Shown one piece after another: positions 1 through 5,012 of a DNA stretch of 9,530 nt. The stretch is from Rhodospirillaceae bacterium (GTDB lineage Bacteria; Pseudomonadota; Alphaproteobacteria; Rickettsiales; UBA3002). Numbering within the stretch: the first letter of the stretch is position 1; each line of letters begins with the position of its first letter. The notes beneath the pieces are model-generated. The model worked only from the letters and a program-made list of their open reading frames with translations, was not told the origin of the DNA and made no database searches. The stretch spans positions 1-9,530 of the forward strand of contig CANHAG010000024.1 of the NCBI GenBank assembly GCA_947458525.1, written 5' to 3'. Position numbers and translations under genes: made by a program.

Positions 1-380
1 CAAACAAGGTCCGCCGCATGTTCGGGCAATTCAACCCCAAACGGCTGCAAGGCAGTACGAACCTGCGCATATATGTTCCCGGGGAGACGACCAATCTCGT
101 CGCGCGTCACCTGACCGGACTGGAATATTCTGCCAATTAAGCTGCGTGCCTCTGGCGAAACGGCAAGTATCCGGTCATAAGACATGATCAGAGCCGCAGT
201 CTGTTCTGCAATGCGCTGGTGTTCAGCATCTAAGGCCGGTGTGGTTGAAGGGGCAGGAATACGCCTGCCATTTGCATCAATACTGTAAAGCCTTCCATCC
301 TGATCCCTGTAAGCATAGGCCATGACGTCACGGCGACGGGATTCAGCCAATTGTTGAGGAGTCTGACGTGGTGCGTTCAT
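1..380 (-). CDS. Unrecognised protein, N-terminal part (runs off left edge)
   Basis: The frame is open from the ATG at 380 to the window edge, about 126 codons, beginning MNAPRQTPQQLAESRRRDVM. Around residues 20-40 it reads AYRDQDGRLYSIDANGRRIP, a short segment looking like a beta hairpin with a DxxG turn. The rest appears mostly helical (HQRIAEQTAALIMSYDRIL, then ARSLIGRIFQSGQVTRDEI). No signal peptide or membrane segment is visible in this part. An AAGG-type ribosome binding site lies about 11 bases upstream, inside the loop of a perfect 6-bp inverted repeat. I do not recognise the family. Codon use is less GC-rich than in the core genes here, which fits an accessory gene. The long uninterrupted frame, the start with a possible ribosome binding site and the plausible protein composition support a real gene; function is unknown. 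Confidence 0.6.
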   Translation of the reverse strand, partial: MNAPRQTPQQLAESRRRDVMAYAYRDQDGRLYSIDANGRRIPAPSTTPALDAEHQRIAEQTAALIMSYDRILAVSPEARSLIGRIFQSGQVTRDEIGRLPGNIYAQVRTALQPFGVELPEHAADLV

Positions 381-401
381 GTAGAACCTTGCCTTTTCTA
401 C
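381..401 (-). promoter_or_regulatory. Hairpin enclosing the ribosome binding site of the left-edge gene
   Basis: GTAGAA at 381-386 and TTCTAC at 396-401 are perfect 6-bp inverted arms around a 9-nt loop. On the minus strand the loop reads AAGGCAAGG, the only Shine-Dalgarno-like sequence before the start codon, and the hairpin ends exactly at that codon. Presenting the binding site in a loop could tune translation; that is inference. Another inverted pair, CTGTCA (402-407) and TGACAG (424-429), lies just upstream and could be an operator. Confidence 0.35.
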
Positions 402-459
402 CTGTCACCTTAGCAAAGTTTGATGACAGTTTTATGACGGTTTGGGGAAAAAATGGCGT

Positions 460-494
460 GGGGGGGCGGGGAAACAGGGAGGCGGGAAAACGGG
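460..494 (+). other. G-rich tract fitting a G-quadruplex motif
   Basis: Five runs of three or more G occur on the plus strand at 460-466, 468-471, 477-479, 484-486 and 492-494, with loops of 1, 5, 4 and 5 bases. This satisfies the usual four-run pattern with a spare run. It sits about 80 bp upstream of the left-edge gene start, in a stretch with no gene. The motif match is seen directly; folding and function are inference. Confidence 0.5.
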
Positions 495-520
495 TGCGGC
501 GGCCTCCCCACCGGCTGTCA

Positions 521-590
521 CCCCGCATTTATTGCGGGGTCTGTGAACAAAGAAACGCACAGATGCCGTCATGAAGAGGGCATGACAGGC
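521..590. repeat. Two hairpins, the first REP-like
   Basis: CCCCGCA (521-527) pairs with TGCGGGG (533-539) around the loop TTTAT, a 7-bp perfect stem of the kind found as dispersed palindromes in bacterial intergenic DNA. GTCATG (568-573) pairs with CATGAC (581-586) around a 7-nt loop, extended by GCC/GGC past a bulged A. No gene on either strand ends nearby, since the left-edge gene points away and ssrA starts downstream, so these are unlikely to be terminators of visible genes. Confidence 0.55.
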
Positions 591-596
591 GCTGCG

Positions 597-626
597 GATT
601 CAGATTTCTGAATTCTGATGTCTGAT
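597..626 (+). repeat. Degenerate 7-nt tandem repeat array 1
   Basis: Consecutive heptads read GATTCAG, ATTTCTG, AATTCTG and ATGTCTG, followed by AT. The C/T-rich half ending in CTG or CAG recurs exactly every seven bases. No gene overlaps it. Similar arrays lie at 726-802, 1271-1305, 1352-1386, 3552-3586 and 3670-3704. Confidence 0.55.
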
Positions 627-636
627 CACCCCCCAC

Positions 637-688
637 GGAACTCGCGCGTAAGGGCGCGCAAGTTCCCGCTCCCCCTCAGGGGGGGAGC
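637..688. repeat. Two adjacent long hairpins
   Basis: The first has arms 637-648 and 655-666 (GGAACTCGCGCG against CGCGCAAGTTCC), a 12-bp stem with one C/A mismatch and a 6-nt loop. One base later comes the second: GCTCCCCC (668-675) pairs with GGGGGAGC (681-688) around the loop TCAGG. Both are GC-rich and lack a following T run, so they do not look like intrinsic terminators. Each is palindromic enough to fold on either strand. Confidence 0.55.
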
Positions 689-725
689 TAGCAAGCGGCG
701 CTGTCAGTGACGCCCAATGATTCTC

Positions 726-802
726 CTGTCATCTGCCTCCTCTCATCTGTCACCTGCCACCTGCCCCCCCGGAACCTGACCACTGGAACCTGAAACCTTG
801 TC
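726..802 (+). repeat. Degenerate 7-nt tandem repeat array 2
   Basis: Heptads from 726 read CTGTCAT, CTGCCTC, CTCTCAT, CTGTCAC, CTGCCAC and CTGCCCC. After a one-base phase shift the CTG motif continues at 776, 783 and 790 (CTGACCA, CTGGAAC, CTGAAAC). The array ends at the -35 element of the ssrA promoter. It is the longest array in the window, about eleven units. No coding potential is apparent on either strand. Confidence 0.65.
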
Positions 803-831
803 TGGACTATCACCACAAAATCACCTATATT
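803..831 (+). promoter_or_regulatory. Promoter of ssrA
   Basis: A -35 element TGGACT (803-808, four of six consensus bases) is separated by 17 bp from a -10 element TATATT (826-831, five of six). Transcription would start near 838, about 80 nt before the CCA end of the tmRNA acceptor piece, matching the usual size of that piece in Alphaproteobacteria. This agreement is the main support. Confidence 0.6.
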
Positions 832-837
832 AAGGCT

Positions 838-1165
838 GTCTCGCAAGGGACTATGGCGATAAACGCCGTCCAGAATAGACGGATTGGACCCGGGGGCAGA
901 GCCCGGCACCTCCACCATGGCGCTGCTTACGCGGCGGCAGGGTGGGGGTGAATCAGCATCGACAACCGTGATAAAAGTTCGGTTTTTGCCAGGCGTGACC
1001 TGCCTTAATCGGTTATTTTACAAGTGCCAACGACAACGTTGCACTCGTTGCTGCTAACGACAATAGCGTCGTCGCGGCTCGTCTGGCTGCCTAAGGGTGC
1101 CTGACAAGTCCTAGTTTGTAACGCGGTTTTGGCCGTTGCACCGGGCAACAGAAGCAACGGCCATA
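838..1165 (+). ncRNA. ssrA: Transfer-messenger RNA, circularly permuted two-piece form
   Basis: This RNA rescues stalled ribosomes and adds a degradation tag to the unfinished protein. The order is permuted as in Alphaproteobacteria: the acceptor piece comes first (about 838-917), then a spacer (918-943) removed by processing, then the coding piece (from 944). Acceptor-stem strands are GGGGGTG (944-950) and CACCTCC (907-913), giving seven pairs with the G3-U wobble needed by alanyl-tRNA synthetase, followed by encoded ACCA (914-917). The T stem is CCGGG (890-894) with CCCGG (902-906) around a 7-nt loop GGCAGAG. Smaller hairpins in the acceptor piece are GGCG/CGCC (855-858, 864-867) and CCGTC/GACGG (866-870, 878-882), which share bases and so are alternatives. 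The tag frame is 1026-1094. A 9-bp stem, GGCCGTTGC (1131-1139) with GCAACGGCC (1154-1162), probably closes the coding piece. The 5' end is inferred from the promoter; the 3' end is uncertain by tens of bases. Confidence 0.93.
1026..1094 (+). other. tmRNA tag reading frame, 22 codons plus stop
   Basis: From the resume codon GCC (1026-1028) the frame encodes ANDNVALVA, followed directly by ANDNSVVAARLAA, and stops at TAA (1092-1094). With the alanine carried by the charged tmRNA the added tag would have 23 residues. The AND start and LAA end are hallmarks of tmRNA tags; the LAA end is the ClpX-recognised degron and the ANDN head is the kind of segment bound by SspB. The head occurs twice (1026-1037 and 1053-1064), suggesting internal duplication. 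The two copies differ at the base level (GCC AAC GAC AAC against GCT AAC GAC AAT), only at third positions. Confidence 0.9.
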
Positions 1166-1270
1166 ACGAGGGAGTAGCCCGAGCCAGCCTTGAGCGGCGC
1201 CTATCGCGGAGGTCAGCAGACCGAAGCGGGGGCATTCTAGGGGTTGCCAGGCAACAGAATCCCCTCACAT

Positions 1271-1386
1271 GAGTCTTGAGCCGTGAGGTTTTAGCTTGGA
1301 GCATTCCTCTGGTTGCGCCCCCGTGATTGAAGTGCTATGAAGAACAGTTAGAAAGCTAAAACCCCAAGGCTCAAAGCTCAAGGCTT
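1271..1386. repeat. Inverted repeat with 7-nt periodic arms before sspB
   Basis: The arms 1271-1297 and 1353-1379 match at 23 of 27 positions in inverted orientation, including 11 perfect pairs GGTTTTAGCTT (1287-1297) with AAGCTAAAACC (1353-1363). Each arm is itself 7-nt periodic: the left has GAGTCTT, GAGCCGT, GAGGTTT, TAGCTTG, GAGCATT; the right has AAAGCTA, AAACCCC, AAGGCTC, AAAGCTC, AAGGCTT. The last unit holds AAGG (1380-1383), the only candidate ribosome binding site of sspB. The 55-nt interior has no coding potential. Confidence 0.65.
1313..1341 (+). promoter_or_regulatory. Weak candidate promoter for sspB
   Basis: An extended -10 (TG, one base, then TATGAA at 1336-1341) lies 17 bp after TTGCGC (1313-1318), which matches only half of the -35 consensus. 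It lies in the loop of the inverted repeat, so a transcript from here would carry only the right arm and could not form the long hairpin, whereas read-through from ssrA could. This is inference. Confidence 0.25.
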
Positions 1387-1392
1387 CACGTT

Positions 1393-1929
1393 ATGACCCA
1401 AGAAACCATCGACTACCCAGGCATGATCGACCACGCGATGCGCGACGTGGTGCGTCAGGCGCTTATTCATATTGAACGCTATGGCCTGCCGGGCGAACAT
1501 CATTTTTTCATTTCGTTCCAGACGAATTATCCGGGCGTTACCATCTCGCCGCAGCTTAAAGCGCGCTATCCGCAGGAAATCACCATCGTCATCCAGCATC
1601 AATACTGGGATTTGAAAATCGCGCAGGATCATTTTTCACTCATGCTGAGTTTCAACAATATCCCCGAAAAACTGGTGGTGCCGTTTGATGCGCTGACCGC
1701 GTTTGCCGATCCTTCCATCAAGTTCGGGCTGCAGTTCCACGGTAAAAAATTCGCCGCCCATCCGGTGCCAAAATCAGGGGCGGAGGAAAAAGTCGCCTGC
1801 CCGGCCACCGGTAAGACGGGTGGGGAAAAGCCCCCCATGGCGTCGTTTGAGGAAGAGGCTTCGAAAGAAGATTCAGCTCCGGCGAATGACGCAAAAGTCG
1901 TCAGCCTCGAAAGTTTCCGCAAGCGTTAA
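1393..1929 (+). CDS. sspB: ClpXP adaptor SspB, alphaproteobacterial type
   Basis: SspB binds the tmRNA tag and delivers tagged proteins to the ClpXP protease in the cytoplasm. The 178-residue product has the alpha-type core at about residues 10-116: the dimer helix DHAMRDVVRQALIHIERYGLPGEHHFFISF, whose middle part GLPGEHHFFISF is highly characteristic, then YPGVTIS, QEITIVIQHQYWDLK, LSFNNIPEKLVVPFDALTAF and DPSIKFGLQF. Residues 117-165 are a low-complexity, partly acidic linker. The end, VVSLESFRKR, is hydrophobic then basic, as expected of the ClpX-binding tail; its role here is inferred from the family. The ATG at 1393 fits the family; its ribosome binding site is weak (AAGG at 1380-1383) and lies in a heptad repeat. 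The gene follows ssrA on the same strand, linking tag and adaptor, and converges on trcR 43 bp away. AGCGT-TAA-ACGCT spans its stop codon but has no T run, so is a poor terminator. Confidence 0.93.
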   Translation: MTQETIDYPGMIDHAMRDVVRQALIHIERYGLPGEHHFFISFQTNYPGVTISPQLKARYPQEITIVIQHQYWDLKIAQDHFSLMLSFNNIPEKLVVPFDALTAFADPSIKFGLQFHGKKFAAHPVPKSGAEEKVACPATGKTGGEKPPMASFEEEASKEDSAPANDAKVVSLESFRKR

Positions 1930-1972
1930 ACGCTGTTCATTTCTGGTTGGGCTGATTTTTACTATTGCGCGA

Positions 1973-2536
1973 CTATGCCGCGTCATCCTCAGAAGGTGCC
2001 GAAGCCGCCGCATCCGCCGGACGGAATTTGGCCGCCACCGCATCGAGCGTTGTCTGCATGCACAGCCCGAGCAATACCGGATCTTTCGGCTTGATGTTGT
2101 TGATGTTCCAGTGCGTGCGGCCGCGAATCGCCTCGATGGTTTTTTTCGTCGTGCCGATGAGTTTCACGATCTGCGAATCGGGAATATAGGGGTGATATTT
2201 GATGATCCAGGCAATGGCCTCGGGCTTATCCTGACGGCGGGCAATCGGCGTATAGCGCGCGCCTTTGGTGGTTTTGCGCCCCCCATGTTTTTTCGCCCGG
2301 TCCGAGATTTTCATGCGGTACGCTTCGTCGTTTTCGGCGCGCTCGATTTCTTCTTTCTCAAGCTCGCCCATGAGCAACGGGTCCTGCCCCATGATGCCGA
2401 TCGCCACCTCGCCATCGGCAATGCCCTGAATCTCGAGCGGATGCATGCCGCAGAAATCGGCAATCTGTTCAAAGGTCAGCTTGGTATTATCCAGCAACCA
2501 TACGGCGGTGCCTTTGGGCATAAGCGGGTAGGCCAT
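1973..2536 (-). CDS. trcR: DUF1013-family protein, TrcR-type cell-cycle transcriptional regulator
   Basis: The product is 187 residues and begins MAYPLMPKGTAVWLLDNT, typical of the DUF1013 family nearly confined to Alphaproteobacteria, whose members are named TrcR in current annotation. The name rests on family knowledge; I see no independent proof of role. Two helix-turn-helix-like segments are visible: TFEQIADFCGMHPLEIQGIA (residues 21-40) and PDSQIVKLIGTTKKTIEAIR (119-138), the second followed by GRTHWN. A basic stretch (AKKHGGRKTTKGARYTP) joins them and the C-terminus is Ala/Asp-rich. I chose the ATG at 2536 over the one two codons upstream because AAGGAG then lies 7 bases away and the family starts there. 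It lies 22 bp after the qor-like gene on the same strand, so the two are probably co-transcribed. Confidence 0.88.
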   Translation of the reverse strand: MAYPLMPKGTAVWLLDNTKLTFEQIADFCGMHPLEIQGIADGEVAIGIMGQDPLLMGELEKEEIERAENDEAYRMKISDRAKKHGGRKTTKGARYTPIARRQDKPEAIAWIIKYHPYIPDSQIVKLIGTTKKTIEAIRGRTHWNINNIKPKDPVLLGLCMQTTLDAVAAKFRPADAAASAPSEDDAA

Positions 2537-2558
2537 CGTCATTCTCCTTCGTGTCCCG

Positions 2559-3548
2559 TCACGCGGGAGCGGCCACTTCTAGTAGAATTTTTCCGCAATG
2601 CAAGCGTTCTTCCATGCGCCCGTGGGCTTTTTCCGCCGCCGCAAGCGCAAAGACGGAATCAATGACCGGGCGCAGTGTGCCGCGCGCAAAGAGCGGCCAG
2701 AGATGCTCTCCTACTGCTGCCATCAGCGTGGCTTTTTCTGCGAGAGAGCGATTTCTGAGCATGGTGCCCGACCAGGTGAGCTGGCGGGTAAGCATAGTGC
2801 TGATTTTTACACCCGTCACCTCATTCCCCTCAAGAAATGCCAGGCTCACGAGCCTGCCGCCCCTGTTCAGCAGCTTCAGATGCCGTGCCAGATAGGGTGC
2901 GCCCAGAATATCAATAATCACATCCACCCCGCCGCCGTTCGTATGGGTGCGTATCTGCTCATCGAAAGGGGTGTGGCAGTAATTAAGTGCCGTAACCCCA
3001 AGGCCAGTTAGAAACGCGCATTTTTCTGCTGTTCCGGCAGTGGCGAAGACTTCCGCTCCGAGCACCCTTGCCATCTGCACCAGCACAACACCGATATTGC
3101 TCGCCCCGCCGTGAATCAGTACGCGCTCGCCCGGTTTCAGCTTTCCTTCCGTCACCAGCGCCATCCACCCTGTGGCGCAGGCCTCAGGCAAACTGGCCGC
3201 TTCTTTTAGACCCAGACCAGTGGGCAAGGGCAGGGTGAGCGCAGACTCTGCCACGACATATTCCGCATATCCCCCGCCGGGCAGCAGCGCGCAGACCTGA
3301 TCCCCCACCGCCCGGCCGCTTACGCCAGCGCCAAGTGCGGCGATGGTGCCTGAAACCTCAAGCCCGGGCAGGGGCGACGCACCTTCAGGCGGCGCGTAAT
3401 GCCCCTTTTTCTGTAAACTATCGGCGCGGTTGACCCCCGCATACGCCACGTGGATGAGCACCTGACCCGCCCCCGGTTCCGGGCGCGGTAATTCACTTAC
3501 TGTGAGCGCCCCTTCGATGCCGGGGTTGGTGATGGTAATGGCGCGCAT
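2559..3548 (-). CDS. NAD(P)H-quinone oxidoreductase, PIG3-like medium-chain reductase
   Basis: A soluble NADPH-dependent quinone reductase of the zeta-crystallin branch of the medium-chain dehydrogenase superfamily, which is zinc-free. The 329 residues have the family's usual length. The N-terminal catalytic fold carries VLIHVAYAGVNRAD (30-43), PGLEVSGTIAALG (61-73) and GGGYAEYV (91-98); the hinge LPEACATGWMALV follows at 120-132. The nucleotide-binding fold starts at VLIHGGASNIGVVLVQMA (143-160); most relatives have SGIG where this has SNIG. The tail ALAAAEKAHGRMEERLHCGKILLEV (301-325) is typical of PIG3 proteins. No zinc-ligand set is present. The ATG at 3548 fits the family, but no Shine-Dalgarno sequence is seen: a 7-nt repeat array begins three bases upstream of the codon. 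It heads the probable pair with trcR and is divergent from the DUF1192 gene, a neighbourhood I recall from other Alphaproteobacteria. Confidence 0.9.
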   Translation of the reverse strand: MRAITITNPGIEGALTVSELPRPEPGAGQVLIHVAYAGVNRADSLQKKGHYAPPEGASPLPGLEVSGTIAALGAGVSGRAVGDQVCALLPGGGYAEYVVAESALTLPLPTGLGLKEAASLPEACATGWMALVTEGKLKPGERVLIHGGASNIGVVLVQMARVLGAEVFATAGTAEKCAFLTGLGVTALNYCHTPFDEQIRTHTNGGGVDVIIDILGAPYLARHLKLLNRGGRLVSLAFLEGNEVTGVKISTMLTRQLTWSGTMLRNRSLAEKATLMAAVGEHLWPLFARGTLRPVIDSVFALAAAEKAHGRMEERLHCGKILLEVAAPA

Positions 3549-3706
3549 GGGCAGTTGACAGTTGAAAGATGACAGGTAACAGTAGGCCGAAAACCAGCTT
3601 CACCATCAATGGCCATCATTCGCCCGAAAGCAGGTATGGTAGAAGTGGTAAGCGTCGCAACCCGCCTTACTGTCATCTGTCAACCGGCAACCGTCAACTG
3701 GAAAAC
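3549..3706. repeat. Divergent intergenic spacer with inverted heptad arrays
   Basis: Array one (3552-3586) reads CAGTTGA, CAGTTGA, AAGATGA, CAGGTAA, CAGTAGG. Array two (3670-3704) reads CTGTCAT, CTGTCAA, CCGGCAA, CCGTCAA, CTGGAAA. Arms 3552-3586 and 3666-3700 match at 27 of 35 positions in inverted orientation, leaving a 79-bp interior. Array one starts 3 bp from the qor-like start codon and array two ends 2 bp before the DUF1192 start codon, so both genes carry heptads where a ribosome binding site is expected. Promoters for both genes must lie here; I could not single out convincing -35/-10 pairs. Confidence 0.65.
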
Positions 3707-3895
3707 ATGTTCATCGACGACGCACCCAAGAAACCAAGGCCGGAGCAGATTTTTCCGCGGGATATCAGCGAGGCCTCCGTTGGGGCGATGCAGGAATATC
3801 TGGCAGAACTTGACGCCGAAATCGCCAGGGTAAAGCGCGAAATTGACAAGCGCGGCGGAGCAAAAGCCAAGGCCGAGGCGTTTTTTAAGGGGTGA
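3707..3895 (+). CDS. DUF1192 family small protein
   Basis: The 62-residue product begins MFIDDAPKKPRPEQIFPRDI and continues with a single amphipathic helix, VGAMQEYLAELDAEIARVKREIDKRGGAKAKAEAFF. The acidic start, the KKPRP segment, the LDAEIARVKREI coiled coil and the AEAFF end are the signature of DUF1192, a small cytoplasmic alphaproteobacterial family with no known function. The frame is open upstream to 3569, but that part is arginine-rich repeat DNA with no family likeness, so I place the start at 3707, where the family begins; only a weak GGAAA lies upstream. It is divergent from the qor-like gene and ends 19 bp from the convergent diguanylate cyclase gene. GGGGT (3889-3893) and ACCCC (3898-3902) form a hairpin over the stop codon without a following T run. 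Confidence 0.85.
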   Translation: MFIDDAPKKPRPEQIFPRDISEASVGAMQEYLAELDAEIARVKREIDKRGGAKAKAEAFFKG

Positions 3896-3914
3896 GCACC
3901 CCGCAGGACGCGAT

Positions 3915-5012
3915 CTATTCTTTCTTCATGACTGTTTTCAGCGCCATTCCTTTGGGTTCTTCTGAAAGATTTTCCTGGGTCACGCGGTTGCGCCCGCCGC
4001 GTTTGGAGCGGGAAAGCGCTTCTTCCGCCCGTTCGATGAGGGGCTCAGGCGTTTTATCGTCCCGCCGCAGAGTGGACACCCCGATTGAGACCGTGACCTG
4101 CCCGTAATTCTCACCCGTATCGCGCCGTTTGAGCTCGCGGCTGGCAATTGCTTTGCGGATGGAGTCAGCCACCAGCATGCCGCCGCCGACGGTGGTGTTT
4201 GGGAGAATCAACGTGAATTCCTCACCGCCATAGCGGGCGATTATATCCTTTCCTTTGACTAAGTCAGTCAGGGTACGCACCACGATTTTGAGCACCTCAT
4301 CGCCGATCAGAGAGCCATAGGTATCATTGAACTGCCTGAAAAGATCGATATCAACCATCAACAGCGTCAGCTCGGCCTGCTGAGCTTTTGCTTCATCAAA
4401 TGCTTCCTGTAACAACCGGTCGAACGCTTTGCGGTTATAGGCACCGGTCAGGAAATCGCGCTCGGACTCAATCGTAGTGCGGGCGAGAGTTTCGCGCAGC
4501 AGAATAATTTCCTCCTGCGAGGCGTTGATTTTCGCCACCACCGCGCTATTTTTCTCTTTCAGACTTTTGGCACTAAGGAGAACGGATTCTGCTATACGGC
4601 GCAATTTTTCATCGTCGGTTGCTGCGCTGAGTCTGATCATCTGCTGCTCAGCAATTCCTGATCCTATGTTGTTGATTGTCGAAGTATAATTCGCGATTGT
4701 TTGCAAAATTTCGACCATGATTTTACGGGCACTGGTGGCAGCCTGCACCACCGCGCGCGATTCCGCCTCGGCGATAAATTTGGCGTGGAGATAGTCGATG
4801 ACATCATCCGTAAAGGGCTGCCCACGCAGAATGATCTGGTCAATTTCCTTGACCATTTCGGGCGAGTGGTTGCCCACATAGCCATAAAAAAGCGCATAGT
4901 TCTTAGGTAGTGGCTTTACCATGATGCGTCGTAGTACTTCCATGGTTTTCATCGCATTGGCAAAAGACGCCTCAAGCGACAATTCATCCGAACCTGAGGA
5001 AGCACGTTGCAT
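3915..5012 (-). CDS. Diguanylate cyclase (GGDEF domain)
   Basis: It makes cyclic di-GMP from two GTP. The product is 365 residues with no membrane segment or signal peptide, so probably cytoplasmic. Residues 1-180 are helical and unassigned, with a likely coiled coil at about 150-185 leading into the catalytic domain. GGDEF landmarks: DFLTGAYNR (186-194), the metal site DID (221-223), the substrate Asn in FND (228-230), GGEEF (262-266), SIGVS (309-313) and SKRGGRNRV (336-344). The active-site loop is intact, so activity is expected. The inhibitory RxxD site five residues before GGEEF reads KGKD (253-256), so product inhibition may be weakened. The usual GH before xxGD is GS (233-234). The ATG at 5012 is the first in frame after an upstream stop; it has no Shine-Dalgarno sequence and overlaps a 9-bp direct repeat. 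The C-terminal 20 residues are a charged extension. Confidence 0.9.
   Translation of the reverse strand: MQRASSGSDELSLEASFANAMKTMEVLRRIMVKPLPKNYALFYGYVGNHSPEMVKEIDQIILRGQPFTDDVIDYLHAKFIAEAESRAVVQAATSARKIMVEILQTIANYTSTINNIGSGIAEQQMIRLSAATDDEKLRRIAESVLLSAKSLKEKNSAVVAKINASQEEIILLRETLARTTIESERDFLTGAYNRKAFDRLLQEAFDEAKAQQAELTLLMVDIDLFRQFNDTYGSLIGDEVLKIVVRTLTDLVKGKDIIARYGGEEFTLILPNTTVGGGMLVADSIRKAIASRELKRRDTGENYGQVTVSIGVSTLRRDDKTPEPLIERAEEALSRSKRGGRNRVTQENLSEEPKGMALKTVMKKE

Larger units (their letters stand above)
1166..1392 (+). other. Structured spacer between ssrA and sspB
   Basis: No gene is supported here, but foldable elements are dense. CGC-GGA-GGTC (1205-1214) pairs with GACC-GAA-GCG (1219-1228) around an AGCA tetraloop, the GGA/GAA internal loop being suited to tandem G-A pairs. 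GTTGC (1243-1247) pairs with GCAAC (1251-1255); with the following AGAA it echoes the tmRNA hairpin at 1135-1153. CCTCAC (1263-1268) pairs with GTGAGG (1283-1288). A long imperfect inverted repeat (1271-1297 with 1353-1379) ends just before sspB. It may be the sspB leader, a small RNA, or both. I do not recognise it as a known RNA family. Confidence 0.4.

Noticed and set aside
688..918. Open frame on the minus strand (76 codons)
   Set aside because: It lies antisense to repeat array 2 and the tmRNA acceptor piece, has odd composition and no ribosome binding site.
1166..1225. Likeness to the yybP-ykoY manganese riboswitch (GGGAGTAGC, then GTCAGCAGACC)
   Set aside because: The second motif differs from the conserved core, the expected fold is not evident, and the downstream gene is sspB, not a metal transporter.
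1005..1304. Open frame on the minus strand (99 codons)
   Set aside because: It is antisense to the tmRNA coding piece and structured spacer; the RNA gene explains the sequence better.
1882..1893. PANDA segment in the SspB linker resembling the tag head AND
   Set aside because: A three-residue match in a low-complexity Ala-rich linker is expected by chance.
1703..2665. Long plus-strand open frame of 320 codons
   Set aside because: It is a shadow over sspB, trcR and the end of the qor-like gene; its product is a low-complexity arginine-rich sequence, while all three overlapped genes have clear family matches.
3569..3706. Upstream extension of the DUF1192 frame
   Set aside because: The extra residues come from heptad repeat DNA and have no likeness to the family, which begins at 3707.
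3889..3902. GGGGT-GAGC-ACCCC as terminator of the DUF1192 or cyclase gene
   Set aside because: No T run follows it on either strand; the T run at 3881-3886 precedes it on the plus strand.
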